DNA of 64,000 nucleotides from Desulfospira sp963664655 (GTDB taxonomy: Bacteria; Desulfobacterota; Desulfobacteria; Desulfobacterales; Desulfobacteraceae). Made by a program: the position numbers and the translations under genes. The number at the start of each line of letters is the position of its first letter. Position 1 is the first letter of the stretch. Under the pieces are notes generated by a model. That model did no database searches. It was not told the DNA's origin and saw nothing but the letters and a program-made list of their open reading frames with translations. Positions 42,058 through 51,196 of the stretch are shown piece by piece. The stretch spans positions 2,108,001-2,172,000 of the forward strand of contig OY761554.1 of the NCBI GenBank assembly GCA_963664655.2, read 5' to 3'.

Positions 42058-42519
42058 ATGAACCAGGAATTAAAAAAGAAAATTGTCAACAACCTCATGC
42101 AGGTGGCCAGAAAGTTTGCCGAAGCGGAAACATTTTCCATCACGGTGGCCGGCGACCTTACCGTTTCAACCCGGGAAGCCCATACCATTGAAAGCATCGG
42201 GGAGGGGCATTGCCTTAACGTGACCCAGATCGCCGATTATTTCGGATTTACCAAAAGTGCGGCATCCCAGCTGGTTTCAAAACTGACCCGCCAGGGGTTT
42301 GTGGTTAAAAAGCCGGCCGCCCACAGCAACAAAGAGCTGGAACTTTCCCTGACCCCCCTGGGCTGGCAGGCCTTTGAAGCCCATGCCCGGATGCACGGCC
42401 ATGACCTTGAGCGGGTTCTGGAATCCATGGACCGTGTGGAAATTGAAGCCCTGATGCACTTAAACGATTTGTTGAACAGCCTTAACGGCATTATGGATCA
42501 GCGGCTGAATAGGCAATAA
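42058..42519 (+). CDS. MarR-family repressor of the RND efflux operon
   Basis: 153 residues with a winged helix-turn-helix: LNVTQIADYFGFTKSAASQLVSKLTRQGFVVKKPAAHSNKELELSLTPLGWQAF. MarR-family dimers bind 16-21 bp palindromes and release on binding small ligands. Nearly identical palindromes lie over its own promoter and directly before the efflux operon (42534-42554), 15 bases after its stop codon, so it probably represses both. No ribosome site precedes the ATG; the promoter position predicts a leaderless transcript. Confidence 0.93.
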   Translation: MNQELKKKIVNNLMQVARKFAEAETFSITVAGDLTVSTREAHTIESIGEGHCLNVTQIADYFGFTKSAASQLVSKLTRQGFVVKKPAAHSNKELELSLTPLGWQAFEAHARMHGHDLERVLESMDRVEIEALMHLNDLLNSLNGIMDQRLNRQ

Positions 42520-42533
42520 ATTTTTTTGCCATT

Positions 42534-42554
42534 ATAGTTAAGAAACTTAACTAT
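42534..42554. promoter_or_regulatory. MarR operator before the RND operon
   Basis: ATAGTTAAG-N3-CTTAACTAT, a perfect nine-base inverted repeat with three-base spacer (AAA). It matches the marR promoter operator at all but one base of the half-sites. The efflux operon starts 26 bases later at 42580. Confidence 0.85.
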
Positions 42555-42579
42555 TGTAATTCAACAACAGGAGATCATC

Positions 42580-43701
42580 ATGAAAAAAATAATCTTATCC
42601 TTAGGCGCCGTGGCCATAACGGCGTTTGTCCTGTTTTTTTTGAATACCGGAACCCGGCTGTTTCCCCCACGGGTTTCGGCCCTGGACCAGGTTGGAAAAA
42701 AGGTGGCCCGGCCCATCCCCGCATCCCGGGCAACACCATACCGGCCCCAGCAGGATTTCAGTTTTCCGGGCAAGGTCAAGGCGGCCCGCCGGGCCGAGCT
42801 TTCCTTTCAAATTTCAGGCCAGATAGAGCAGCTCAACATCCTTGAAGGCCGGCAGGTGAAAAAAGGAGACCTGCTGGCCGGCCTTGACCGGAAAAATTAT
42901 GTTTACGAGGTCCGGGCGGCCAAGGCCAGATACCAGGCCTTGGCGCAGGATTTTGCCCGGGCGTCCCAGCTTTATCAGGAAAAGGTGATCAGCCGGGCCC
43001 GGTTTGACGAGTCCCAGTCCGCCCGGGATGTGGCCCGTGCCCAGCTGGATATCAAGGAAAAGGCCCTGGCCGATACCCGGCTGGTCGCGCCGTTTAACGG
43101 CCTGGTGGCCAAACGGTATGTGGAGAAAAAAGAGCATGTGAAGGCGGGAGAACCGGTCCTGCTGCTCCAGGATGTTTCCGGAATAGAGGTCGAAGTCCAG
43201 CTGCCTGAACAGCTGGTGGCCCAGGGCAGGGCAGACATCCTGGACCGGCTGATGGTTTGTTTTGACGCCAGGCCTGACGCCGTCTTTCCGGCAAAGGCCA
43301 TGGAACTGAGCCTGGAATCAAGCCAGGACACCCGCACCTATGCCCTGGTTATTCAGCTTACGGCTTCTCCTGATATGCACCTTTTGCCCGGCATGACCGC
43401 CACGGTCACCGGGACGGTCAGACCGGCCGGTGCCAAGGCTCCGGAAACCAATACCGTGCTGGTTCCGGTTCAGGCGGTGGTGTTTGATTCCCATTCCCGG
43501 CCCTATGTCTGGATTCTGGACCCCCAAACCCAAAAGGCGCACAAAAGGCCGGTTGGCATCGGCCCCATGCACGGCGCCTGCATTGAGGTGACCAACGGCC
43601 TGAAAGCCCATGAACTGGTGGCCATTGCCGGGCTGCTCAGCCTGAATGAAGCGCAGCCGGTCCGGCCCATGAAGGCCGGAAAGGAAGGGTTGGAAGGATG
43701 A
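42580..43701 (+). CDS. RND efflux periplasmic adaptor (HlyD/AcrA family)
   Basis: 373 residues, AGGAG upstream. An N-terminal signal/anchor (4-22) is followed by the barrel-sandwich hybrid domain (GKVKAARRAELSFQISGQIEQLNILEGRQVKKGDLLAGL), a short alpha-hairpin (90-135), the second half of the lipoyl-like domain (DTRLVAPFNGLVAKRYVEKKEHVKAGEPVLLLQDVS) and a beta-barrel/membrane-proximal part (VVFDSHSRPYVWILDPQTQKAHKRPVGIG). It bridges the pump and the outer-membrane channel in the periplasm. Overlaps the pump gene by four bases (ATGA). Confidence 0.93.
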   Translation: MKKIILSLGAVAITAFVLFFLNTGTRLFPPRVSALDQVGKKVARPIPASRATPYRPQQDFSFPGKVKAARRAELSFQISGQIEQLNILEGRQVKKGDLLAGLDRKNYVYEVRAAKARYQALAQDFARASQLYQEKVISRARFDESQSARDVARAQLDIKEKALADTRLVAPFNGLVAKRYVEKKEHVKAGEPVLLLQDVSGIEVEVQLPEQLVAQGRADILDRLMVCFDARPDAVFPAKAMELSLESSQDTRTYALVIQLTASPDMHLLPGMTATVTGTVRPAGAKAPETNTVLVPVQAVVFDSHSRPYVWILDPQTQKAHKRPVGIGPMHGACIEVTNGLKAHELVAIAGLLSLNEAQPVRPMKAGKEGLEG

Positions 43702-46700
43702 ACAATTTCGGGTTATATGCGGTGCGATATAAGGTCGTCACCCTGGTTTTCAGTCTGCTCATTGCCCTTGGCGGCATATGGGGGTTTCTTCATATCGGAC
43801 GCCTGGAAGATCCGGAATTTACCATCAAGGAAGCCGTAATCTATACATCATACCCCGGGGCTTCTGCCCGGCAGGTGGAGCTTGAAGTGACCGAACCCAT
43901 TGAAACGGCCATTCAGCAGCTTAAACAGCTTAAAGAAGTCCGCTCCATTTCCCGGCCGGGCATTTCCATTATTTTTGTCGAAACAACGGAAATTTATGAT
44001 AAACACAACCTGCCCCAGGTATGGGACGAGCTTCGCCGGAAGGTGGGGGCTGTCAAAGACCAACTGCCGCCGGGATGCCGGGACCCGGTGGTCAACGATG
44101 ACTTCGGGGATGTTTACGGGGTGCTGTTTGCCGTTACCGGGGACGGATACGACAAAAAACAGCTTAAGGCCTATGCCGAGGACCTGCGCCGGGAACTGCT
44201 TACCTGTACCGATGTGGGCAGAATTGACTTCTGGGGCCTGCCCCGGGAAGCTGTTTTTATTGAAATGGACCGGGCAAGGCTTTCACAGCTCGGATTGAAT
44301 CCCAGCGCGATTTTTGACACCCTCCGGGCACAGAACAGCGTCACGGCGGCCGGGGCCGTGCAGGTGGGGCCTGAATACGTTCCCTTTCGCATTACCGGGG
44401 ACTACGCCGCCATGGAAGATATCGGCAGCCAGTTGATCAGCGGTGCCCAGGGCCGGATGATCCGCCTTAAGGACATTGCCCGTGTCCGGCACGATACAGT
44501 AACACCGGCTGCAGAGCTTATGCGCTACAACGGCCGGGAGGCCATCGGCATCGGCATCTCCACCGTATCCGGCGGCAATGTCATTGCCATGGGCCAGGCC
44601 ATTGACCGGCGTCTCCAGGAACTTGAGGCCAACACCCCCTTGGGGATCACCATCCACCCCGTCACCAGCCAGTCTAAAATCGTGGAAAAGGCGGTTGCAG
44701 GATTTGTCCTCAACCTGATCAGCGCGGTGGCCATTGTTATTGCTCTGCTCATTGTTTTCATGGGGTGGCGCGAAGGGCTGATCATCGGTTTTGTGCTCAT
44801 CCTCACCATCCTGGCCACCTTGATGGTCATGAATGCCTGGGGCATTACCCTTCAGCGGATTTCCTTAGGGGCACTGATCATTGCCCTGGGCATGCTGGTG
44901 GACAACGCCATCGTGGTGACCGAAGGGATCATCACCAGGCTTAACAACGGCATGGGAAGGGAACAGGCGGCGGATGCGTCGGTCCGGGAAACCATGTGGC
45001 CGCTTTTGGGGGCCACCGTTATCGCCATTCTGGCCTTTGCCGCCATTTCCCTGTCCAAAGACATGACCGGCGAGTGGCTGGCCAGCCTGTTCCAGGTGAT
45101 CTGCCTTTCTCTGGGATTAAGCTGGGTCTTTGCCATCACCACGGTCCCCTGCCTCTGTGTCCTGGCCCTGAAGGTTCCTGAACATACGCTTGGGAAAACC
45201 CATTCTCCCCGGTTTTTCAGGGTTTACAAAGCCGTGGTCGGCAAGGCCATTGACCACCGGTGGCTGACCCTGGCCGGGGTCCTGGGCCTGCTGGCCGCGG
45301 CCATGTGGGGCTTTGGCCATGTCAAACAGGATTTTATGCCCGATACCAACCGCGCTCAGTTTACCGTTGATATCTGGATGCCCCAGGGCACCCATATTGA
45401 CAGCACGGCAAAGCAGCTTGAACAGGTGGAGCAACACGTTGCCGCCCTTGAAGGGGTTCAGGGGATTACCAGCTTTATCGGCCGGGGTCCCTTGCGATTT
45501 CTGCTTACCTTTTCGCCTGAAATGCCGGATTCCGCCTATGCCCAGCTGCTGGTGGATGTGGACGATTTTCAACGGGTTCCCCGGTTGAAAGGCCAGATTC
45601 AGCAATGGCTGGACAGAGAAGTTCCTCAGGTTATCGGCAGTGTGGATGCCTTTAAACTCGGCCCCGGCGGCGGCGCGGTGGTGGCCCGCCTGAGCGGGCC
45701 GGAAACCGAAAATTTAAGGCAGCTGGCCGGGCAGGTTACGGCACTGATGGCCGCACATCCCAACAGCCGCAGTATCCGGACCGACTGGGGCGGCCAGATC
45801 AAGGTCAGCCAGGTAGATGTTGCCCATGCCCGGGCCCAGGGGCTGGGGATCCTGCGGCCGGACATCGCCTCCGCCATTGCCATGAATTTTACCGGCTCTG
45901 TTGTGGGCCAGTACCGGTACCGGGATGATCTGCTGCCCATTATCCTGCAGCCGCCCAAAGCCCAGTGGGACACCATTGACGCACTGGACGACGTGCAGGT
46001 TTTCAGCCGGATGAACAACAAATGGGTGCCGGTCCGGCAGGTCACCAACGCAACCACCCCCATGGCCGAAGACAGCGTCATTCACCGCCTGAACCGGAAA
46101 CGGACCCTGCGGGTATTCTGCAAACAGCGGGAAGGGACCACGGATGCGCTGTTTCGCCAGTTGTCCCCCATCATCGAAAAAAAACTGAGCCTGCCCGCCG
46201 GCTATACCCTGGAATGGGGCGGCGAACATGAGGAACAGGTTGAAGCCAATACCAAACTGATGTCCAATTTCCCCATTGCCTTTGCCGGGATGTTCCTGGT
46301 TACGGTGCTGCTCTTTAACAGCCTGCGGTATCCGTTGATTATTTTCATGGGACTGCCCCTGGTGGTTGTGGGGGTTGCGCCCGGGATGCTTATTGCCGAT
46401 AAGGCCTTCGGGTTCATGGCCATGCTGGGTTTTTTGAGCCTGTTCGGCATGCTGATCAAAAACGAGATTGTTCTTTTAGATCAAATCAGGGCAGAGCTTG
46501 CCGCCGGAAAAGAACCGTTCTCAGCGGTGCTGGACTCCTCGGCCAGCCGCATCCGGCCCGTTGCCATGGCGGCCTTCACCACTGTTCTGGGCATGATCCC
46601 GTTACTGACAGACGCCTTTTTCAGCCCCATGGCCGCCACCATTATGGGGGGCTTGAGTTTTGCCACCCTGCTTACCCTGCTGGTGGTGCCGGTGTTTTTC

Positions 46701-46745
46701 AGCACCCTGTTCTCAATTTGCAGGCCTACAGTTAACAGAGTTTAA
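43698..46745 (+). CDS. RND efflux inner-membrane transporter (AcrB-type)
   Basis: 1015 residues, usual size for the family. Twelve membrane helices in two repeats with two large periplasmic loops. The first helix sits at about 10-28. In the proton-relay helix 4, LGMLVDNAIVVTEG keeps one Asp but has Asn where AcrB has the second Asp (VDD), as in many less-studied RND pumps. The second-half relay region ALLIKNEIVLLDQI has the expected Lys-Asn. It exports substrates through the adaptor and channel encoded on either side. The narrow HAE/HME substrate class is not decided; the absence of the HME signature argues against metal export. Confidence 0.93.
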   Translation: MNNFGLYAVRYKVVTLVFSLLIALGGIWGFLHIGRLEDPEFTIKEAVIYTSYPGASARQVELEVTEPIETAIQQLKQLKEVRSISRPGISIIFVETTEIYDKHNLPQVWDELRRKVGAVKDQLPPGCRDPVVNDDFGDVYGVLFAVTGDGYDKKQLKAYAEDLRRELLTCTDVGRIDFWGLPREAVFIEMDRARLSQLGLNPSAIFDTLRAQNSVTAAGAVQVGPEYVPFRITGDYAAMEDIGSQLISGAQGRMIRLKDIARVRHDTVTPAAELMRYNGREAIGIGISTVSGGNVIAMGQAIDRRLQELEANTPLGITIHPVTSQSKIVEKAVAGFVLNLISAVAIVIALLIVFMGWREGLIIGFVLILTILATLMVMNAWGITLQRISLGALIIALGMLVDNAIVVTEGIITRLNNGMGREQAADASVRETMWPLLGATVIAILAFAAISLSKDMTGEWLASLFQVICLSLGLSWVFAITTVPCLCVLALKVPEHTLGKTHSPRFFRVYKAVVGKAIDHRWLTLAGVLGLLAAAMWGFGHVKQDFMPDTNRAQFTVDIWMPQGTHIDSTAKQLEQVEQHVAALEGVQGITSFIGRGPLRFLLTFSPEMPDSAYAQLLVDVDDFQRVPRLKGQIQQWLDREVPQVIGSVDAFKLGPGGGAVVARLSGPETENLRQLAGQVTALMAAHPNSRSIRTDWGGQIKVSQVDVAHARAQGLGILRPDIASAIAMNFTGSVVGQYRYRDDLLPIILQPPKAQWDTIDALDDVQVFSRMNNKWVPVRQVTNATTPMAEDSVIHRLNRKRTLRVFCKQREGTTDALFRQLSPIIEKKLSLPAGYTLEWGGEHEEQVEANTKLMSNFPIAFAGMFLVTVLLFNSLRYPLIIFMGLPLVVVGVAPGMLIADKAFGFMAMLGFLSLFGMLIKNEIVLLDQIRAELAAGKEPFSAVLDSSASRIRPVAMAAFTTVLGMIPLLTDAFFSPMAATIMGGLSFATLLTLLVVPVFFSTLFSICRPTVNRV

Positions 46746-46756
46746 GGACAGATCAC

Positions 46757-48136
46757 ATGAATATGTTTGTTTTAAATTTCAACACCCGGATACTTGGGCA
46801 GGTCCTGTTGCTTCTTTTGGGGCCGTTGTGCCTTAACCCCGCTTTTGGGGATGTGGAAAAACCCGCCCCTCTTGTAATGGAGATCCCCTGTGGCCGGTTG
46901 ACCCTGGTCCGTGCCCAGCAGATCGCGCTTTTGGCAGCCCCTCAGGTCAAAGAAATGCTGGCCCGCATTGAGGCGGCCAATGCCCGTTGCCAACAGGCCC
47001 GGGCCGCCTTGTGGCCGACCCTGTCGGTTCATGCCGGCCACGACTGGCAGGACCTTTCCGTGCGGCCGGATTGGCTGCCCCAGGTGCGCGTGGAAGAAAG
47101 CTTCACCCATTTTAATGCCGGAATCCAGGCCAACTGGCTGCTCTTTAACGGATTCAGCACCCGGGCGTCCATTCTGGCGGCAGAGGCGGACAACCAGTCC
47201 GCCAAAAGCATTGCCGATGATGCCCGCCGCTTGCTTGCCCAAGCCGTGGCCACCGCCTTTTACCAGGCCCAGCTGGCGGCCCAGGGCATGCAGATCGCCC
47301 GGCAGAACAGCCTGTTTAACCGGCGGCTGGAACAGGATGCTGAAAAGCGCTGCCGGGCCGGTGTTTTGCCCCAGGCCGACTATTTGAATTTCAGCGTTAA
47401 ATCCCTTCAGGCGGAAAATAATTTTCTTAAGGCCGGCCAATATCACGCCGTGGCCTGCGCTATGCTGGCCAGGCTGCTGGCATGGCCGGAGCCAACGCTT
47501 TCCCCGGACATGGTCCCGGTGTCGGGAGCGCCTGTTGACCCCTTGGCGGAATTGCCGGATTTCGACCGGGAACTGGCCTATGCCATGAATCACCGGCCTG
47601 ATTTAAAGGCCCTTGCCGCCAGTGAAGAGGTTCTGGTCCAGACCCGGATAAGTGACAAGGGCCGGTATTTTCCCAAACTCTATCTGAAGGCCAATTGTGA
47701 TTATGATGAATACCGCAATTACGGAACCGTTGACCAGACCGAACACGGCAGCGCCATTGGCCTTTACCTTGACTGGGAACTTTTCAGCGCCGGTCTTCGC
47801 CGGGCCAAAATCCGTGAAACCGAAGCCAGGCTGGCCCAATTAACCCACGTAAAGGAACAAAAAATTCTGGAAATCCGGGCCGCCCTGGAACAGGCCCTCG
47901 TCAGGGCGGATGCCGCACGGGCCGTGTATCAGCGCGAACTATATACCTTAACCCTGGTCCGGCAAATCCGTGACCATGTGGAAAAATCCTACCGGGCCGG
48001 GGCCACGACCCTGACCCGGCTCAACGAGGCCCAGACCGATCTGGTCACTATTTCTGCAGCCGCAGCCACCAGCCGCATCACTTACCTTCAGCAGCTCGAA
48101 GCCCTGCGGGCCGAGAGCGGCCGGAACCTGGACTAA
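46757..48136 (+). CDS. TolC-family outer-membrane efflux protein
   Basis: 459 residues, AAGGAC upstream, with a signal peptide (1-32, ending NPAFG). Two TolC repeat units are seen: helices around 50-240 (ARIEAANARCQQARAALWPTLSVHAGHDWQ, HFNAGIQANWLLFNGFSTRASILAAEADNQSAKSIADDARR) and 260-455 (AMNHRPDLKALAASEEVLVQTRISDKGRYFPKLYLKANCDY, GLYLDWELFSAGLRRAKI). It forms the trimeric channel of the tripartite pump. The last gene of the operon; a 38-bp stretch of its 3' end (48095-48132) recurs at 59563-59600. Confidence 0.93.
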   Translation: MNMFVLNFNTRILGQVLLLLLGPLCLNPAFGDVEKPAPLVMEIPCGRLTLVRAQQIALLAAPQVKEMLARIEAANARCQQARAALWPTLSVHAGHDWQDLSVRPDWLPQVRVEESFTHFNAGIQANWLLFNGFSTRASILAAEADNQSAKSIADDARRLLAQAVATAFYQAQLAAQGMQIARQNSLFNRRLEQDAEKRCRAGVLPQADYLNFSVKSLQAENNFLKAGQYHAVACAMLARLLAWPEPTLSPDMVPVSGAPVDPLAELPDFDRELAYAMNHRPDLKALAASEEVLVQTRISDKGRYFPKLYLKANCDYDEYRNYGTVDQTEHGSAIGLYLDWELFSAGLRRAKIRETEARLAQLTHVKEQKILEIRAALEQALVRADAARAVYQRELYTLTLVRQIRDHVEKSYRAGATTLTRLNEAQTDLVTISAAAATSRITYLQQLEALRAESGRNLD

Positions 48137-48197
48137 GGCAGCCAGTTAAAATAACGTTCACACCTTTTGGAATTTTCAGGACAGGTTACCGTTTTTT

Positions 48198-49574
48198 CTA
48201 AAGATTGTACGCATTTTGTGCAAATTCCGAATGAATAAATTTTTCTAAGTCTATAATTTTTCCTATTTCCATGACATCGTGCATGTATCTTTGGATTTTA
48301 TCCAGTTCCTTTGCCTCGGGAAATAACCCGTTCCAATGAATGGCCATTGGCTGGGAGAAAACATTTTTCAAAACATCCGGGTTAAGGCCGATTTTACCTT
48401 CGGGATCAAGGAAGTTAACCGCAATTTGAGCTGCCCTGACCTTGTCGGTTTCAATGTATTCTCCTGTATCGACCAGAAGGGAGACAAATTCCCGGGCAGC
48501 TTCGGGATGCTGCTGGATAAAATCTTCCTGCATGGCGACCACGCAGCAGGGATGGTTTTGCCAGCGGGTAGCCGAATAAAATTCCAGGTTTCCGATTCCT
48601 GTGGCAATGGCCTTGGTGGCTACCGGTTCCGCCACCATAAACCCGGCCACATCTTCATTTTCTTTCATAATCCCCGGCATTTTAACGGGGGGAACTACTT
48701 CAAACCTTACATTGATGGCTTTTTTGCCGGGCACGCCGGGTTTAAGTCCCAGTTCTTTTAAAAATTGGTGGGCCAGCATGTGATGGACGGACATTTTATG
48801 GGGAAGGTCCACCACTTTATATTTATAAAAGCTTTGAAGAGAATCAAACCGTTGGTCATAATGCCGGGACCGGACAAATGTCGACCCGTTTTTGTGGGCA
48901 AACAGAACCAGGCGGATAGGCGCATCATAGGCAAACAGGTCCATGGCAATGGGTGCCAGGACAAAGGCACAGTCAATCTCCCCGGTTTCAAGTCCTTCCT
49001 GAATAGGATTCCATCCGCTGTTCAAAGATGTGGTCAGGGAAAAGTACCGGGGCGCAATCTCTCCGGTTTCAATCCTGTGTTTCAAAGCGCCCAGGGCAAG
49101 ATGGTCTGTAATCTGGATATGGGCGACATTCAGTTCGACTTTCCCGTCCACAACGCGTCTTTGCCTGGGTCCCCTTTCCTTTTGCGTATCCCCGCCGGTA
49201 AGGGCCTTTTCAATGGCTTTTTTAATCTGGTCTTCGTCAAAAGGTTTGGGAACATGGCCGCTGCCGCCGGCTTCCATGATAGCAATTTGCTGGCCTTTAT
49301 CGGCCTGGGCCGTTGCCATAATAAAGGGCAGGGTTTTAAATTCATCCGATGCCCGCAGCATTTTTAAAAATTCCAGCCCGTCAACCTGGGGCATGTTCCA
49401 GTCGCTGATGACCAGATCAGGGTTTGCGCTTTTGACCTTTTCAAATCCGTCTGCGCCGTTAACCGCCATAACCAGATTTTCAAATCCGGCTTTTTTCAAA
49501 ATCTGTTTGAACATCATGCGCATGGTTCCTGAATCGTCGACTACGACTATTTTGATGTTAGGATTTGTTGTCAT
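48198..49574 (-). CDS. CheY-like receiver fused to an SsuA/THI5-type ligand-binding domain
   Basis: 458 residues, AAGGAA upstream. Residues 1-125 are a typical receiver: D13-D14, phospho-acceptor D58 (ISDWNMP) and K110. After a 20-residue linker, residues 148-455 match the type 2 periplasmic-binding fold of nitrate/sulfonate/thiamine-precursor binding proteins (NVAHIQITDHLALGALK, GLETGEIDCAFVLAPIAMDLFAYDAPIRLVLFAHKNGSTFV, HPEAAREFVSLLVDTGEYIETD). There is no signal peptide, so the binding domain must work in the cytoplasm, as an unusual output module. Convergent with tolC and divergent from the chemotaxis operon. Confidence 0.87.
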   Translation of the reverse strand: MTTNPNIKIVVVDDSGTMRMMFKQILKKAGFENLVMAVNGADGFEKVKSANPDLVISDWNMPQVDGLEFLKMLRASDEFKTLPFIMATAQADKGQQIAIMEAGGSGHVPKPFDEDQIKKAIEKALTGGDTQKERGPRQRRVVDGKVELNVAHIQITDHLALGALKHRIETGEIAPRYFSLTTSLNSGWNPIQEGLETGEIDCAFVLAPIAMDLFAYDAPIRLVLFAHKNGSTFVRSRHYDQRFDSLQSFYKYKVVDLPHKMSVHHMLAHQFLKELGLKPGVPGKKAINVRFEVVPPVKMPGIMKENEDVAGFMVAEPVATKAIATGIGNLEFYSATRWQNHPCCVVAMQEDFIQQHPEAAREFVSLLVDTGEYIETDKVRAAQIAVNFLDPEGKIGLNPDVLKNVFSQPMAIHWNGLFPEAKELDKIQRYMHDVMEIGKIIDLEKFIHSEFAQNAYNL

Positions 49575-49607
49575 TCCGTTATTCCTTAGAGTTCGGTTGG
49601 ATTTTTG

Positions 49608-49701
49608 TATGAAAGTCTCAATAACGTATTGAAAAGACTTCCATTACTCGTTGCGGGCGGTGCTTGGCTGGATAACCAAGGCGGCCCGTGGCCGTTATAT
49701 A
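49608..49701 (+). repeat. Structured dispersed repeat A, copy 5 (internal deletion)
   Basis: Has the first two stems (GAAAGTCT...AGACTT and GCTTGGCT-GGAT-AACCAAGGC) but has lost about 20 bases carrying the third stem before GGCCGTTATATAAT. It lies upstream of, and antisense to, the receiver-fusion gene. The rest of 49702-50560 is AT-rich and shows no gene I can support. Confidence 0.78.
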
Positions 49702-50564
49702 ATTTAATTTTTCTAAATTTCCAAGCACTTGTTTTTTTGGCTTTTATCATCAAATCAACTCATTTGCAAGACCGTCTTTAATTCGCTCCAGGCCCAGGGG
49801 CCAAACCCTGCGGGAAGTTTTTTAAAAAAATGGACCGAAGGAAAACTGTATATGGTAAAACCACATTCCATGGCATGTTATGGCCTTTTTGCTTGTTTTT
49901 AAACTATTTTCGCAAAAAATGACATGGCAGTGGAGGGAGGACCATGCTTGTTAGAATAAGATTTTTATAAAAATAAAATAGTTAAAAAATGTTAACAACC
50001 GTAAAACGGATCGCCTGTGACAGGAATTCTCATTTCTTCTGGACTTTCACGAATAGATCATTCATGTCTCCACCAGTTTTTACCTTTCGAGAAGTTGATC
50101 CGGCTGTCAACAAGCTGATTCATAATAATATGATTTTCATTGAAATAAATAATTGTTAGGTCATCATTAGATTATTTTTTTCCGATTTGACTTTCTTTTT
50201 TTTATTTGTTATCAACAAATTCGCTGTCTGTCATAAGCTTTTTTTTAGAAGGGGAAAACAGTGACTATTTGCCCAACCAATGCTACCGCCTCTGTTGGCC
50301 GTGTTTGCAACAGGAAACGGAAGATATTGATGGCAAAAAATAGTTACAGCGTTCATATCCACTGCACCTTTCCCCCCCCCGAAAACGATGCTTTAATTCA
50401 CATTACAGGGAAATATTACGGGCGATGTAATAATTTGCCGAATCCCCTTAACACCTTACCCCTCTATTCGTTTTAAAAATGACCCATAGAAAACTGAAAA
50501 ATTTGTTGCCGGGATATGTTGTGGCTCAAAATGAGCTCAAATAATTGCCGGCTTTGAATCGGTG

Positions 50565-50616
50565 GCCTGTTGCCGGGAAAGGGACTCCAGGAGGATGCCC
50601 TTTCCCGGCAACAGGC
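50565..50616 (+). promoter_or_regulatory. 19-bp perfect hairpin with AGGAGG loop before cheW
   Basis: GCCTGTTGCCGGGAAAGGG (50565-50583) pairs perfectly with 50598-50616. The 14-base loop contains CAGGAGGATG, that is, two GGA motifs. No T-tract follows, so it is not a normal terminator. The cheW ATG is 47 bases downstream. GGA in a hairpin loop is the classic CsrA/RsmA binding form; this assignment is inferred. Confidence 0.65.
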
Positions 50617-50662
50617 TCATAATAAGGAAGATATGAGCAATTGAATTTAAAAGGAGAGAGCA

Positions 50663-51175
50663 ATGGCAGAACCCATCAACTCGGTTGATCAGGCGGTTAA
50701 AGCCACGACTATGATAACCGGGAAATATCTTACTTTTTCCTTGGAAAAAGAAGAATACGGAATCGGAATTCTTAAAGTTAAAGAAATTATCGGGATGATG
50801 CCGATTACCTCGGTCCCCCAGACACCTGATTTCATCAAAGGGGTAATTAATTTGCGGGGCAAGGTGATTCCTGTGATTGATCTTAGATCCAAGTTCGATA
50901 TGGCATGCATACCTTATGATGACAGGACCTGCATTATTGTTGTAGAGATTGAGGCGTTAGATGCCACTGTTCTGATTGGAATCGTCGTAGACACGGTCTC
51001 TGAAGTCCTGAATATCAAAGAAGATGAAATTGAGGAAACCCCGGCTTTTGGCACCCGGCTTGATACCCGGTATATCCTTGGTATGGCCAAAGTGGAGGGG
51101 GGGGTAAAGATTTTATTAAATATTGACAAAGTGTTGTCATCAGATGAGATCGCTGCAATAGAGAATGCGTCATAA
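50663..51175 (+). CDS. cheW: Chemotaxis coupling protein CheW
   Basis: 170 residues with AAAGGAGAG upstream. CheW links chemoreceptors to CheA at the inner face of the membrane. Seen: KYLTFSLEKEEYGIGILKVKEIIGMMPITSVPQTPDFIKGVINLRGKVIPVIDLRSKF, and VSEVLNIKEDEIEETPAFG, both family-typical, including the NLRGxVIPVxDLR receptor-contact strand. First gene of the chemotaxis operon. Confidence 0.95.
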   Translation: MAEPINSVDQAVKATTMITGKYLTFSLEKEEYGIGILKVKEIIGMMPITSVPQTPDFIKGVINLRGKVIPVIDLRSKFDMACIPYDDRTCIIVVEIEALDATVLIGIVVDTVSEVLNIKEDEIEETPAFGTRLDTRYILGMAKVEGGVKILLNIDKVLSSDEIAAIENAS

Positions 51176-51196
51176 ATTATATGGTATTTTACTGTG

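Noticed and set aside
46772..47593. Antisense open frame of 273 codons in the tolC-like gene
   Set aside because: No ribosome site or motif; shadow of a GC-rich gene.
50281..50320. Sigma-54 promoter candidate TTGGCCGTGTTTGCAAC
   Set aside because: Only eight bases between GG and GC; sigma-54 needs ten.
50261..50476. 71-codon frame before cheW
   Set aside because: GTG start with a GGGGAAA site, but the product has no recognisable pattern and lies in AT-rich leader-like DNA.
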